This document shows, piece after piece, positions 17,830 through 26,990 of a stretch of DNA of 64,000 bases; position 1 is the stretch's first letter; each line of letters starts with the position of its first letter. Both the position numbers and the translations under genes were made by a program. The stretch comes from Tamlana sp038148895 (GTDB lineage: Bacteria; Bacteroidota; Bacteroidia; Flavobacteriales; Flavobacteriaceae): NCBI GenBank assembly GCA_038148895.1, contig JBBVGQ010000002.1. One strand, given 5' to 3'. The notes under the pieces were generated by a model. That model worked only from the letters and a program-made list of their open reading frames with translations. It searched no databases and was not told where the DNA came from.

Positions 17830-18957
17830 ATGAAAGTCCTTTTCTTTAATGACACACGCATAGAAACAAATCCAGGTTGTCACGCCACAGTAACGGAGCT
17901 TTCAAAATTTGTAACAAAACACTTGCCAAGTTCTCAAATAGAATTTAAGCCGTTGGGAACAGAATATGGCATCTTCAAGCACGGTTTATACAAGCAATCC
18001 AATAAATTACTTTTAAAAGTTCTGAGAAAATTTAAAGTATTAAAAAACAGAAAAGTAATTGATTTGAAATTATGGGAGCAGTGTGCCCTACAGAATATAT
18101 CTGAGGAAACTAAAAACAGCATTAAAAGAGCTGATTTAGTTTTAATCAACATGGAAGGTACCATTCATCATAATTCCATGGGAGGTCTAACTCTTTTGGC
18201 AATTGGTTATTATTCTAAACATATTGGTAAAGTTGTGGCTTTGGTTAATGGAAGTTATCAGGAAATGCATGATGAAATTACCAAAAAAGTAATGGGAGTT
18301 GTTGATTTCATCAGTGTTAGGGAAACTTCATCATACAACTATCTTAAGTCAAAAAATATTGATGTATCTATAATTCCCGATTTTGCTTTTAGAGCTAACA
18401 TTAACCAGAATGACGACTTCAACAAAAATATTTTGCTAGAACAAGGTAATCCGCCCGAAAAAAAATGTTTATATACCGTTGGAGTTTTAGGTGTTTATCC
18501 CAATCAAAAAGATGGAATTTCTTTGCTATCCATTAAAAAGCAAATAAATGATATCAAGGCTTTAGGTTTTCAGCCATATTATCTTAAAATTGAAGAAAAG
18601 GAGATACAGATAGCTAGTGAGTTAAATAAAATAGGAGTCCAAACAATTTCATATGAAGATGGAGTTGATTATCAAAACATAGGTAACTTAATCAATCATT
18701 TTGATGTATTAATTACGGGTAGATATCACATAGGAATTTTTGGTTTGATGAATTATGTGCCAACATTTTTCCTAAAATCTAACACATATAAAATTGAAGG
18801 TTTGTTGGCTATGCTCGGGTTAAAAGAACTAGCGATTGTTGATAATGATATAAGGAAGATAAAACTGGATCGAATAAATGAGAATTACCAATTGCCCAAC
18901 GATAAATCATTCCTAGAGTTTAGAAATTTTTTGGAAAACCTTAGCAACAAAAATTGA
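17830..18957 (+). CDS. Polysaccharide pyruvyl transferase family protein (1 of 3)
   Basis: 375 residues, cytoplasmic. It fits the PS_pyruv_trans (CsaB/GumL/WcaK) family, whose members add pyruvate ketals from phosphoenolpyruvate to sugars. Visible family marks are VLINMEGTIHHNS (the usual GGG-type loop replaced by M-E-G-T), FISVRETSSYNYL (the S-V-R-[DE] motif), IIPDFAF, and ITGRYHIGIFGLMNYVPTFF near the C-terminus, where the typical S-x-R-x-H-x-x-I/G segment sits. Activity could be pyruvylation or glycosyl transfer, since the fold is GT-B-like. Its stop overlaps the TTG start of the next gene (TTGA). Confidence 0.8.
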   Translation: MKVLFFNDTRIETNPGCHATVTELSKFVTKHLPSSQIEFKPLGTEYGIFKHGLYKQSNKLLLKVLRKFKVLKNRKVIDLKLWEQCALQNISEETKNSIKRADLVLINMEGTIHHNSMGGLTLLAIGYYSKHIGKVVALVNGSYQEMHDEITKKVMGVVDFISVRETSSYNYLKSKNIDVSIIPDFAFRANINQNDDFNKNILLEQGNPPEKKCLYTVGVLGVYPNQKDGISLLSIKKQINDIKALGFQPYYLKIEEKEIQIASELNKIGVQTISYEDGVDYQNIGNLINHFDVLITGRYHIGIFGLMNYVPTFFLKSNTYKIEGLLAMLGLKELAIVDNDIRKIKLDRINENYQLPNDKSFLEFRNFLENLSNKN

Positions 18958-20192
18958 GTTATCTTAAAAAGAAAATATCAGCGTTGTTTTTGTCAAAATA
19001 TCAGGTAATTGAAAATTATTTTCCAATTACTAAAAAGAATTTGACCAATTACTTTAAGGAAAAGGTTTTTTTTAAGGATGCAAAAAATACAAAAGGGTTA
19101 TATATTAATTTTATAATCACATCCAAAACGGAAATCAGAATTTTTACGCCGTTGTTAAACTATATTTTGGAAAATAATCCTGAGATAAAAGTTTCGCTGT
19201 TTTTTGCTAAACAAAATTTAGCGTTCGATTCAAAACTTTCCAAGAAAATTACCGAGAGCAAAAATGTAAATTATGATAGTTCTCCATTTAACCTAATCAA
19301 GTTCAAAAAATCGGTTAACGTTGTATGCCTTGACCATACTTTTTACATAAAGGCACACAAATTGGGAATAGAAATAATCGACTTCTTGAACCGTGAAAAT
19401 TTAAAAACGGTGTGTATTCAACATGGTGGTAATCAAGATGATTACATAAAGGGGCAACTGTCCTCTAAATCTAAATATCAAATAGTTTTTGGTAAGTTAA
19501 TTTTTAATAGATTACTTGAATATGGATTTGGTTCAGGTAAAGTATATCTCACAGGAAATCCTTTACACGACAATCTATTCAGTTCAAATTCAAATTTAAA
19601 GCTTGATGAAAATCGAAAAGTTATATCTTTAGTAACTTGCATGCACACAGAATATGATGATAGGCCAGACCCAAAGGCTTGTTACATTGAGTATTTGAAA
19701 AATGTTTACACTAGTATAAATTTTGATGACTACCAATTGGTAGTAAAAATGCATCCGTATGACAATGTACTAGATAACATCTATGATGTGGTAAGTCAAG
19801 ATTTAAAATTGGCAGATTATGATGTTAGAATAATAAAATCTAATGATAGTAACAATTCAGTTTATGATATCATTTCGGCGTCTGATATAGTAATCAGTAG
19901 GGCTTCCACAATTATTGAAGAGGCGCTCATGATTAACAAAAGAGTAATTGCTTTTGATTTGTTTGAGGATGGAAATAGTCAATATTATGATTTTCTGCTC
20001 AAGTACAGAAATTATGAAAAGGTGATAGGGAAGGCTGGCAACTTGAGAGATATTATAGCCAAATCAAGTTCTGAAGCTGAAGATAATTTAGGTGATATTG
20101 ATGAATTAGTACTAAACACCACTTACAAATTGGATGGGAAATCCACAGAACGAATAATACGTGCTTTAAAAGATATTTCTAAGATTAATTAA
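18954..20192 (+). CDS. Putative GT-B-fold transferase (CDP-glycerol/Kdo-transferase-like)
   Basis: 412 residues, no signal peptide. I cannot assign a precise family. The C-terminal half has the pattern of GT-B enzymes related to CDP-glycerol glycerophosphotransferases and UDP-GlcNAc 2-epimerases: TVCIQHGGNQDDYI, KVYLTGNPLHDNLF, LVVKMHPYDN and ASDIVISRASTIIEEALMINKRVIAFD. The H-P and S-R-A-S-T-I-I-E-E-A segments match the nucleotide-binding end of such enzymes. It could add a sugar or a polyol phosphate. The start is TTG at 18954, overlapping the previous TGA; no nearby ATG offers a better choice. Confidence 0.65.
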   Translation: MSYLKKKISALFLSKYQVIENYFPITKKNLTNYFKEKVFFKDAKNTKGLYINFIITSKTEIRIFTPLLNYILENNPEIKVSLFFAKQNLAFDSKLSKKITESKNVNYDSSPFNLIKFKKSVNVVCLDHTFYIKAHKLGIEIIDFLNRENLKTVCIQHGGNQDDYIKGQLSSKSKYQIVFGKLIFNRLLEYGFGSGKVYLTGNPLHDNLFSSNSNLKLDENRKVISLVTCMHTEYDDRPDPKACYIEYLKNVYTSINFDDYQLVVKMHPYDNVLDNIYDVVSQDLKLADYDVRIIKSNDSNNSVYDIISASDIVISRASTIIEEALMINKRVIAFDLFEDGNSQYYDFLLKYRNYEKVIGKAGNLRDIIAKSSSEAEDNLGDIDELVLNTTYKLDGKSTERIIRALKDISKIN

Positions 20193-20205
20193 AAAGCTTC
20201 TGGAA

Positions 20206-20982
20206 ATGCTGGTATCAATAATAACGGTAAATTATAACGATAAATCGGGCTTGGAGCGCACGGTAGAAAGCGTTCAAAATCAAAATTTTGCCAATTTTGA
20301 GCATGTTATTATTGATGGAGGTTCAACAGATGGCAGCAAAGAATTTATTGAAGCCAATAAAACCGGTTTCAGTTATTGGGTAAGCGAACTGGATAAAGGT
20401 ATATATGCAGCCATGAACAAAGGCATAAAAATGGCCAAAGGCGAATATTTGTTTTTTTTGAATAGCGGTGATGATTTTATTGAAAGTGATTCGTTGTCAA
20501 ATATAGCTACTCATTTAGCAGGGGAGGATATCGTATATTTCAACATCAATCAAATACAAGAAGGAGAAGTAAAATTAAAAAAGACGCCGGAAACCCTATC
20601 GTTTTCATATTTACATCACGATTTACCCCCACACCAATCAACATTTATAAAAAAGAAACTGTTTGATGAGTATGGCTATTACGATGAAGAGTTGAAAATT
20701 GTTTCAGATTGGAAATTCATTATCAAGGCATTGATAAAACACAATGCCACTTATAAATATGTTGATGGCGTTTTTACCAATTTTTACCACGGAGGAATAA
20801 GTACCAATCCAGAAGGTCGAAAAATTATGGAAAAAGAAAGAGAATTGGTTTTAGATGAAGAGTTTCCAATACTGATGAACGACCTTAAAGATAAATTTAA
20901 ACTTGAAAGAGTCATTAGAGGGCTACGAAAATCAAAAAAAATACAATTGTTGGTCAAGCTTGGTTTAATCAATAAGTTTTAA
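20206..20982 (+). CDS. GT2 family glycosyltransferase (paralogue of the gene at 23509)
   Basis: 258 residues, GT-A fold. N-terminal nucleotide-binding signature VSIITVNYND, then HVIIDGGSTDGSKEFI, GIYAAMNKGIKMAKGEYLFFLNSGDDF (metal site in the S-G-D-D form of WcaA-like enzymes), and a SDWKFIIKAL catalytic-base region. The tail LLVKLGLINKF is shared almost exactly with the glycosyltransferase at 23509. No membrane segment, so it works on lipid-linked acceptors from the cytoplasmic face. Donor and linkage cannot be read from the sequence. Confidence 0.9.
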   Translation: MLVSIITVNYNDKSGLERTVESVQNQNFANFEHVIIDGGSTDGSKEFIEANKTGFSYWVSELDKGIYAAMNKGIKMAKGEYLFFLNSGDDFIESDSLSNIATHLAGEDIVYFNINQIQEGEVKLKKTPETLSFSYLHHDLPPHQSTFIKKKLFDEYGYYDEELKIVSDWKFIIKALIKHNATYKYVDGVFTNFYHGGISTNPEGRKIMEKERELVLDEEFPILMNDLKDKFKLERVIRGLRKSKKIQLLVKLGLINKF

Positions 20983-21002
20983 TCATAAATTTTATTCAGC
21001 TT

Positions 21003-21968
21003 ATGGAGTTTTCTGTTTCAGTAATTATACCTGTTTACAACGGAGAACAATTTATTGAAAAAGCTATTTTATCGGCTTTAAATCAGCCAGAGGTTACAGA
21101 AGTTATAGTTGTAGATGATGGTAGTACTGATGATACCCAAATTATACTTGAAGAGCTTAAAAGCAACAATCCCAAAATTAAAGTTTTTCATCACAAAAAC
21201 AATCAAAATAAAGGGCGTTCGGCAAGCCGAAATTTAGGCATAGAAAAAGCAACGGAAAACTATATTGCCTTTTTGGATGCCGATGATTTCTATTTAGAAA
21301 ACAGATTTCAAGCTGACAAAGAAAAGTTGGCTTTAGATACAAATATAGACGGTATTTACAACGCAGTTGGCTACCATTTTTACAGAGATGCAACCGTGGA
21401 AGAACGAAAATCGTTTGAGTTGAACATGGTTAAAAAAGCCATTAAACCAACAGAACTTTTTAAAGCTTTATTTTCTGGTGAATTAGGGCATTTTCATGTT
21501 AACGGTTTAACGGTGAAAAAAAAGGTTTTTAATAAAAGTGGGCTTTTCAACGAAAGACTGAAGGTGGGTGAAGACACAGAGCTTTTTTGGAGAATGGCCC
21601 TAAAATGTCAATTAAAAACTGGCTTGCTCAACACACCAGTTGCTATTAGAGGGGTTCATGACAATAATGTTTTTAACAGAAAAGATTTGTACAAAACTTA
21701 CACCATAAAAATGTATGAAACCTTATTTTTCTGGATGGACAAAAACGGGATTAAAAAAAATTACGCCGATGAGACCTTAAAAATCATATGGCTTATAAAA
21801 TATAAGCAAGATATTGGGTTGATTCAGGCCATTTTCTATTGGAACTTCCTATTTTTGAATAATATGAAATTTTTGTTTTCAACGTTGAGCATTAAATATT
21901 TTCCCATTGTGAGATTGAGGCAACAATTGTTTCCATTTTTATTTATAAACAGAAATCCACCGGCATGA
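21003..21968 (+). CDS. GT2 family glycosyltransferase
   Basis: 321 residues. The N-terminus SVSVIIPVYNGEQFIEKAI, VIVVDDGSTDDTQ, SASRNLGIEKATENYIAFLDADDFY (D-A-D-D metal motif) and a later GEDTELFWRMAL (catalytic-base region) are standard GT2 features. The last 60 residues are hydrophobic/aromatic and basic, perhaps a membrane-surface anchor. Its stop overlaps the next gene's start (ATGA), so translation of the fusion protein downstream is coupled to it. Confidence 0.9.
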   Translation: MEFSVSVIIPVYNGEQFIEKAILSALNQPEVTEVIVVDDGSTDDTQIILEELKSNNPKIKVFHHKNNQNKGRSASRNLGIEKATENYIAFLDADDFYLENRFQADKEKLALDTNIDGIYNAVGYHFYRDATVEERKSFELNMVKKAIKPTELFKALFSGELGHFHVNGLTVKKKVFNKSGLFNERLKVGEDTELFWRMALKCQLKTGLLNTPVAIRGVHDNNVFNRKDLYKTYTIKMYETLFFWMDKNGIKKNYADETLKIIWLIKYKQDIGLIQAIFYWNFLFLNNMKFLFSTLSIKYFPIVRLRQQLFPFLFINRNPPA

Positions 21969-23497
21969 GTTTGGCTCCCATTGCACTTTTTGCTTATAAT
22001 AGACCTTCACACACCCGTAGGACTTTAGATGCATTGGTATTAAATCCTGAAGCGGCAGAAAGTGATTTGTACATATTTTGTGATGGGCCAAAACCTAATT
22101 CAACCGATTTAAATAAGATTAGCGAAGTTGTTGAAATAGCCAAAAAAGAAAATAGGTTCAAAAATGTATCCGTTCTCGTAAGTGAAAAAAATAAGGGTTT
22201 GGCAAGGTCTATAATTGAAGGTGTTACAGAAGTTGTTGAAAAACATGGTCGGATTGTTGTTTTGGAAGATGACATAGAAACTTCCCCAGGATTTTTAAAA
22301 TATATGAATGATGCTTTGGAATTCTATGAAAGTAATGATAATGTGATGCACATTTCTGGCTATATGTACCCAAACAAGGAAGAGTTGCCGGAAACCTTCT
22401 TTTTTAACGTACCGTTATGTTGGGGTTGGGCTACCTGGGAAAAGGCTTGGAAGCATTTTTCAAACGATTCGATTTTTTTGTGGAATGAATTAAAACGTAA
22501 AAAACTATTACAAGAATTTGATAAGTTTGGTGATGACTATTTAAGCAGCCAATTAGCTAACAATATTTCAGGAAAGTTAAATACATGGTTTATAAAATGG
22601 CATGCATCCGTTTTGTTAAGAGATGGTTATACCCTTTACCCTAATAAATCTTTAGTAGAAAATATTGGTTTCGACAATTCTGGGATGCACAATGGTGGGC
22701 ACAAGGAATTTACCATTGGAAAATTGGCTAAGCATATTAAGATTCAACCAATTGATTTAGAGGAAAACAACCAAGCTACTACACTAATCAAAAATTTTTA
22801 CAAGGCATTAAAAAAACCAACAAAAAAAAGCTTCAATAAAATACTCAAGCAAAAAGTTCGAAATGCTGTGTTTTTGTTTTTTCCGGAATTAAAGAAAACT
22901 CTTAAATATAGCCAACAAATAGTTCGGTCAAAAACGTATTTGGGCAATAACGTTAAAGTGTATGCTCCATCAAGATTGACAAATAGCGTAATAGGCAACT
23001 GCACTTATATATCAGAGAATTCGGTGCTAAACAATACAATAATTGGGAAGTTTTGTTCCATTGGTGCCAATTTTATGGCTGGAAGAGGTATTCATCCAAT
23101 TCATGGTGTTTCAACGCACCCCATGTTTTATTCAACTGCCCAGCAGAATGGATTGTCTTTATCTTCTGCCAATAAATTTGATGAGTTCAAACCCATCACC
23201 ATTGGGAATGATGTTTTTATTGGAATGAATGTTACTGTCTTGGATGGCGTTACAATTAGTGATGGGGCTATTATAGGTGCAGGGGCGGTCGTTTCAAAAG
23301 ACATACCTCCTTATGCTATTGCTGTTGGTAATCCAATTAGGGTAATTAAATACAGATTTGATGAAGAAACAATCAATAAATTACTCGAGTTGAAGTGGTG
23401 GAACTTTGGCAGGGAAGAATTGAACCTTGTTGAGAAGCATTTTTTTGATGTTGATGATTTTATGAGAGGCTTAAACAACGAAGAAAAAAAGGCTTAA
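21965..23497 (+). CDS. Two-domain protein: glycosyltransferase fused to hexapeptide acetyltransferase
   Basis: 510 residues in one uninterrupted frame. Residues 1 to about 290 are a GT-A-type transferase: LAPIALFAYNRPSHTRRTLDAL, SEKNKGLARSIIEG, VVLEDDIETSPGFLKYM (acidic metal motif E-D-D) and PLCWGWATWEKAWKHF. Residues about 325-505 are a left-handed beta-helix acetyltransferase of the CatB/Vat (XAT) type: hexapeptide turns (VIGNCTYISENSVLNNTIIGKFCSIG), GIHPIHGVSTHPMF with the catalytic-type His, then ITIGNDVFIGMNVTVLDGV, GAIIGAGAVVSKDIPPYAIAVGNP. A likely role is to add a sugar and acetylate it, or its neighbour, in one protein. ATGA overlap with the upstream gene. Confidence 0.88.
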   Translation: MSLAPIALFAYNRPSHTRRTLDALVLNPEAAESDLYIFCDGPKPNSTDLNKISEVVEIAKKENRFKNVSVLVSEKNKGLARSIIEGVTEVVEKHGRIVVLEDDIETSPGFLKYMNDALEFYESNDNVMHISGYMYPNKEELPETFFFNVPLCWGWATWEKAWKHFSNDSIFLWNELKRKKLLQEFDKFGDDYLSSQLANNISGKLNTWFIKWHASVLLRDGYTLYPNKSLVENIGFDNSGMHNGGHKEFTIGKLAKHIKIQPIDLEENNQATTLIKNFYKALKKPTKKSFNKILKQKVRNAVFLFFPELKKTLKYSQQIVRSKTYLGNNVKVYAPSRLTNSVIGNCTYISENSVLNNTIIGKFCSIGANFMAGRGIHPIHGVSTHPMFYSTAQQNGLSLSSANKFDEFKPITIGNDVFIGMNVTVLDGVTISDGAIIGAGAVVSKDIPPYAIAVGNPIRVIKYRFDEETINKLLELKWWNFGREELNLVEKHFFDVDDFMRGLNNEEKKA

Positions 23498-23508
23498 AAT
23501 TAAATTTT

Positions 23509-24288
23509 TTGAAACCAAAAATTTCCATAATAACCGTTAATTACAACAATCTTGAAGGATTGAAAAAAACAGTTGATAGTATTAAGAACCAAACTTATAA
23601 CGAGTTTGAATATTTGGTTATAGATGGTGCTTCAACTGATGGTAGTGCCGAATTTATTGAAAACAATAAAAATAACTTTGATTATTACATAAGCGAACCC
23701 GATAATGGCGTTTACCAAGCCATGAACAAAGGCATAAAAGCTGCAAACGGAGAATATTTGTTGTTTTTAAATAGCGGTGACCATTTTTTTGATAATGATG
23801 TTTTAAAGGAAAATATTCAATTTTTGGGAGATGATAATATTACTTTCTTTAACCTTCAAGTAATTGAAAACAATAAGACTTTTATTAAAGAATATCCTGA
23901 TACACTTTCGTTTTCATATTTTATGGAAGATACGCTGCCACATCCTGCAACATTTATAAAAAGAGAGGTTTTTCAGAAAATCGGAATGTATAAAGAAGAC
24001 TTTAAAATTGTTTCAGACTGGAAATTTTTTTTAGATGCTATTTGTAAATTCAATGTCTCATACAAGTATGTAAGTAAACCTTTGTCAACTTTCTACATAG
24101 GGGGCATGAGTTCTAATCCTGAAAATAGAATTTTAAAGCAAAGCGAAAAGAAAGAAGTTTTAAAAGATTACACCGTTTATGCCCAAGATTTAGAAGATGT
24201 GATAGCATACAGAAAAACTTTAAACAATTTAAGGTCTTCTAGAACTATAAAGTTATTAGTTAAACTAGGTCTTTTAAATAAATTTTAA
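23509..24288 (+). CDS. GT2 family glycosyltransferase (paralogue of the gene at 20206)
   Basis: 259 residues, starting at TTG 23509, which puts the conserved ISIITVNYNN strand at residue 4. Motifs: LVIDGASTDGSAEFIE, GVYQAMNKGIKAANGEYLLFLNSGDHF (S-G-D metal site), IVSDWKFFLDAI, C-terminus LLVKLGLLNKF. Throughout its length it parallels the enzyme at 20206 (same length, same motif spacing, same unusual tail), so the two are duplicated genes separated by two other glycosyltransferase genes. They probably use the same donor class but different acceptors. Confidence 0.9.
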   Translation: MKPKISIITVNYNNLEGLKKTVDSIKNQTYNEFEYLVIDGASTDGSAEFIENNKNNFDYYISEPDNGVYQAMNKGIKAANGEYLLFLNSGDHFFDNDVLKENIQFLGDDNITFFNLQVIENNKTFIKEYPDTLSFSYFMEDTLPHPATFIKREVFQKIGMYKEDFKIVSDWKFFLDAICKFNVSYKYVSKPLSTFYIGGMSSNPENRILKQSEKKEVLKDYTVYAQDLEDVIAYRKTLNNLRSSRTIKLLVKLGLLNKF

Positions 24289-24289
24289 A

Positions 24290-25129
24290 ATGAATAAACT
24301 AATTTCAATAATAGTTCCGTGCTACAATCAAGCCCATTTTTTGGGAGAGGCTTTGCAATCGGTTTTAAACCAAACTTATGCTAATTGGGAATGTATAATA
24401 GTAAACGATGGAAGCCCCGATAACACAAAAGAAGTTGCTGGAAATTGGATTAAAAAAGACAGAAGATTTAAATATATTGAAAAGCATAATGGCGGATTAA
24501 GTAGCGCCAGAAATGCTGGAATAAAAGTCAGCCAAGGTGAATTTATTTTGCCTTTAGATGCCGATGATTTTATCCATGAGAAATTCCTAGAGAAATTAGT
24601 TCCAGAATTGGAAAACGACAATTCTTCAGCTATCGTAACTTGTTACAGTAAGTTTTTTGTAGATAACAAAACGAATATTGTTCATGAATTAAAACCTTCA
24701 GGCTCGACCTATCGCGCATTGATGTTTGAAAACAATATTATAGCAACATCTTTGTATAGAAAATCATGCTGGGAACTCGCAGGAGGTTATGATGAAACTA
24801 TGAAAAATGGATTCGAAGATTGGGAGTTTTGGATATCCATTCTTAAACGAAATTGGAATTTTAAAGTGGTCGAAGAATTTTTGTTTTTTTATAGAAAATC
24901 CAAGAAGTCTATGTTGCTTGATACGCTTCAAAACCATAGAATTTCCAACATGGAATATGTTTTCAATAAGCATAAAGAGATTTACAAAGATAATTTTGAA
25001 AATACCATAAAATATATGTTCTATCTCTTGAATCTTTACCAAAATAAGAATAATAAATTGGAGTCATCAAAAGAATTCAAGTTAGGAAAAGCAATAATTA
25101 ACCCAATCAAAAAGCTAAAAAATAGGTAG
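24290..25129 (+). CDS. GT2 family glycosyltransferase
   Basis: 279 residues. The ATG lies 1 nt after the previous stop. Canonical motifs: ISIIVPCYNQAHFLGEAL, CIIVNDGSPDNTK, HNGGLSSARNAGIKVSQGEFILPLDADDFI (D-A-D-D) and NGFEDWEFWISIL (E-D base region). No membrane segment. One of the most typical GT2 enzymes in the locus; donor sugar unknown. Confidence 0.91.
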   Translation: MNKLISIIVPCYNQAHFLGEALQSVLNQTYANWECIIVNDGSPDNTKEVAGNWIKKDRRFKYIEKHNGGLSSARNAGIKVSQGEFILPLDADDFIHEKFLEKLVPELENDNSSAIVTCYSKFFVDNKTNIVHELKPSGSTYRALMFENNIIATSLYRKSCWELAGGYDETMKNGFEDWEFWISILKRNWNFKVVEEFLFFYRKSKKSMLLDTLQNHRISNMEYVFNKHKEIYKDNFENTIKYMFYLLNLYQNKNNKLESSKEFKLGKAIINPIKKLKNR

Positions 25130-25134
25130 GTACA

Positions 25135-25914
25135 GTGATATCGGTAGTCATTAGAAATAAAAACCAAGATAAGGCACTGGGCTTTCTTTTAAAAAACCTT
25201 ACTGAAAGATATGCAGATGACATTGGTGAAATTTTGGTCATTGATAATTTGTCTACCGATAGAAGTGAAGCGTTCTCAAATCAATACGGTGCTAAATTTA
25301 TTACTATAAAAAACTTCAGTTATGGTGGCAGTGCCAACTTTGCCGCACAGCAAACAAATTTTCCTTATGTTGTTATGTTTAGCGCGCATTCTTACCCAGT
25401 GAGCCACGATTTTTTTAAACTCATTAAAATGAAATTTGATAAAAACCCAAACTTGGCAGGGTTGAGGTGTTTGCATAGTCCAAATGATTATAGAAACTTT
25501 ATTAACCAAGTTTCAGCAAAAAAAGACCCCAATAAATCAGGATTAATTTTTTCGGGATCGGCATTCAGAAAATCGGTTTGGGAGAAATATCCATTTCGTG
25601 GTGATGTGGCAACGTTTGAAGATAAGGAATGGACGGTTCGGGTTTTAAAAGCTGGTTATGATATTGATTTTGTCGAATCCATTTTTTGCTATCAAATAAA
25701 ACGTAACAAAAAACAAATCTTCTTTCGGTTTAAAAATGATTTGATTGGCAATTATCAACTTTGGCACCAAGATGTTGGCTTTTTCAGTGCATCCAAAGGC
25801 TTTATAATGTCATCGATAAGATTGGTTAAAGATTTTTTTGTTGACCTTTGGTTCATCATATTACGCTTTTTATATACCATTAAATTTTTATTCAATAAGC
25901 CAAAAAAATTTTGA
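25135..25914 (+). CDS. GT2 family glycosyltransferase lacking a classical DxD
   Basis: 259 residues, GTG start at 25135. The N-terminal strand ISVVIRNKNQ and EILVIDNLSTDRSEAF fit GT2, but where the metal-binding D-x-D is expected the sequence reads VVMFSAHSYPVSHDFF, with no paired aspartates. This S-A-H form occurs in a rhamnosyltransferase-like branch of GT2. The catalytic-base region TFEDKEWTVRVLKAGYDI is intact. The last 50 residues contain one or two hydrophobic segments that may tether it to the membrane. Confidence 0.82.
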   Translation: MISVVIRNKNQDKALGFLLKNLTERYADDIGEILVIDNLSTDRSEAFSNQYGAKFITIKNFSYGGSANFAAQQTNFPYVVMFSAHSYPVSHDFFKLIKMKFDKNPNLAGLRCLHSPNDYRNFINQVSAKKDPNKSGLIFSGSAFRKSVWEKYPFRGDVATFEDKEWTVRVLKAGYDIDFVESIFCYQIKRNKKQIFFRFKNDLIGNYQLWHQDVGFFSASKGFIMSSIRLVKDFFVDLWFIILRFLYTIKFLFNKPKKF

Positions 25915-25931
25915 GTTGAAGAGCTAGTATA

Positions 25932-26990
25932 ATGACAAAAAAAAATAACTTTGACTTTTTAAGATTTCTTTTTGCCGTTTTTGTGGTTATATCACATTCT
26001 TACCCTTTATCAGGAGCTAGTGAATCATCCCAATGGATTTATCAAATCAGTAACGGACAAATTGTGCTGGCTCGATTGGGTCTAGATGGTTTTTTTATAA
26101 TTAGCGGATATTTCATTTTTCAGAGCCTTCAGCGTAGTAGCAGCCTTTTTAATTATTACAAGAAAAGGTTTCTTCGGCTTTTTCCGGCGCTTTTTGTTGT
26201 TTTGATTTTGACTCTAATATTTGCGCCAATTGTATATGAAAGTAGTGTCCCTTTCATAAAAAACAAAGATGTTATTACATACCTGCCATATAATTTGTCT
26301 CTTTATGGCTTTCAACCTGTTGTTAATGGGATTTTTGATGATAATCCTTATCATTCCATTAACGGATCATTATGGACCATAAGGTATGAGTTTTCATTAT
26401 ACATTGCTTTATCTCTGTTGTTTGTTTTTAGAAAACATCAAAAGGTACAAGTTTTGTCACTAGCGCTTTGTTTTGCTAGTCTGTTGATTATTTACAACGG
26501 TTTTCTGTACAGATTTGCAGGTTCATCTATTTTTGGAATGAACGGTTATGAAATACTCGATTTGGGTACATTTTTTGTTTGTGGGAGCCTTTTGGCAGCA
26601 TTAAATTTCGAAAAGATATTTAAAACTTGGCTTGCCCCTTTAGCTATTATAATTATTTCGGGTTCAATTTATTTTAATGTTTATGATATGGTAAAACATA
26701 TTGTTCTGCCTATTATAGTTTTATCTGTTGGATTTATGCCGTTGCCATTTTTCAGTACTTTTGGCAAAATAGGAGATATGAGCTACGGCATTTATATTTA
26801 TAGTTTTCCCGTACAACAAACACTGGTGTACTTTTATAAACTGAATGTGTATCAATTAATGCTTTGGTCGTTATTGCTATCAATTATCTTTGGATATTTG
26901 TCATGGCATTTAGTTGAAAAACGAGCCTTGAAGTTTAAAAATAGACCCTTATTTGGAAACAAAAAATTATTAACCCTGCACCAGCTGTAA
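25932..26990 (+). CDS. Acyltransferase-3 family O-acyltransferase (OafA-like)
   Basis: 352 residues, integral inner-membrane protein with about ten membrane segments. The N-terminus NNFDFLRFLFAVFVVISHSY carries the catalytic-type His of the family, followed by GLDGFFIISGYFIFQSL and YYKKRFLRLFPALFVVL (R-x-x-R-x-x-P type), which define Acyltransferase_3. Such enzymes O-acetylate (or otherwise acylate) surface glycans, using acyl-CoA from the cytoplasm. It has no SGNH domain. The next gene starts at the very next base, 26991. Confidence 0.92.
   Translation: MTKKNNFDFLRFLFAVFVVISHSYPLSGASESSQWIYQISNGQIVLARLGLDGFFIISGYFIFQSLQRSSSLFNYYKKRFLRLFPALFVVLILTLIFAPIVYESSVPFIKNKDVITYLPYNLSLYGFQPVVNGIFDDNPYHSINGSLWTIRYEFSLYIALSLLFVFRKHQKVQVLSLALCFASLLIIYNGFLYRFAGSSIFGMNGYEILDLGTFFVCGSLLAALNFEKIFKTWLAPLAIIIISGSIYFNVYDMVKHIVLPIIVLSVGFMPLPFFSTFGKIGDMSYGIYIYSFPVQQTLVYFYKLNVYQLMLWSLLLSIIFGYLSWHLVEKRALKFKNRPLFGNKKLLTLHQL

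Noticed and set aside
21965..23497. Idea that the GT-acetyltransferase protein is two genes merged by a sequencing error
   Set aside because: The frame is continuous with no internal stop, the linker has normal composition, and no start codon or overlap signal marks a second gene.
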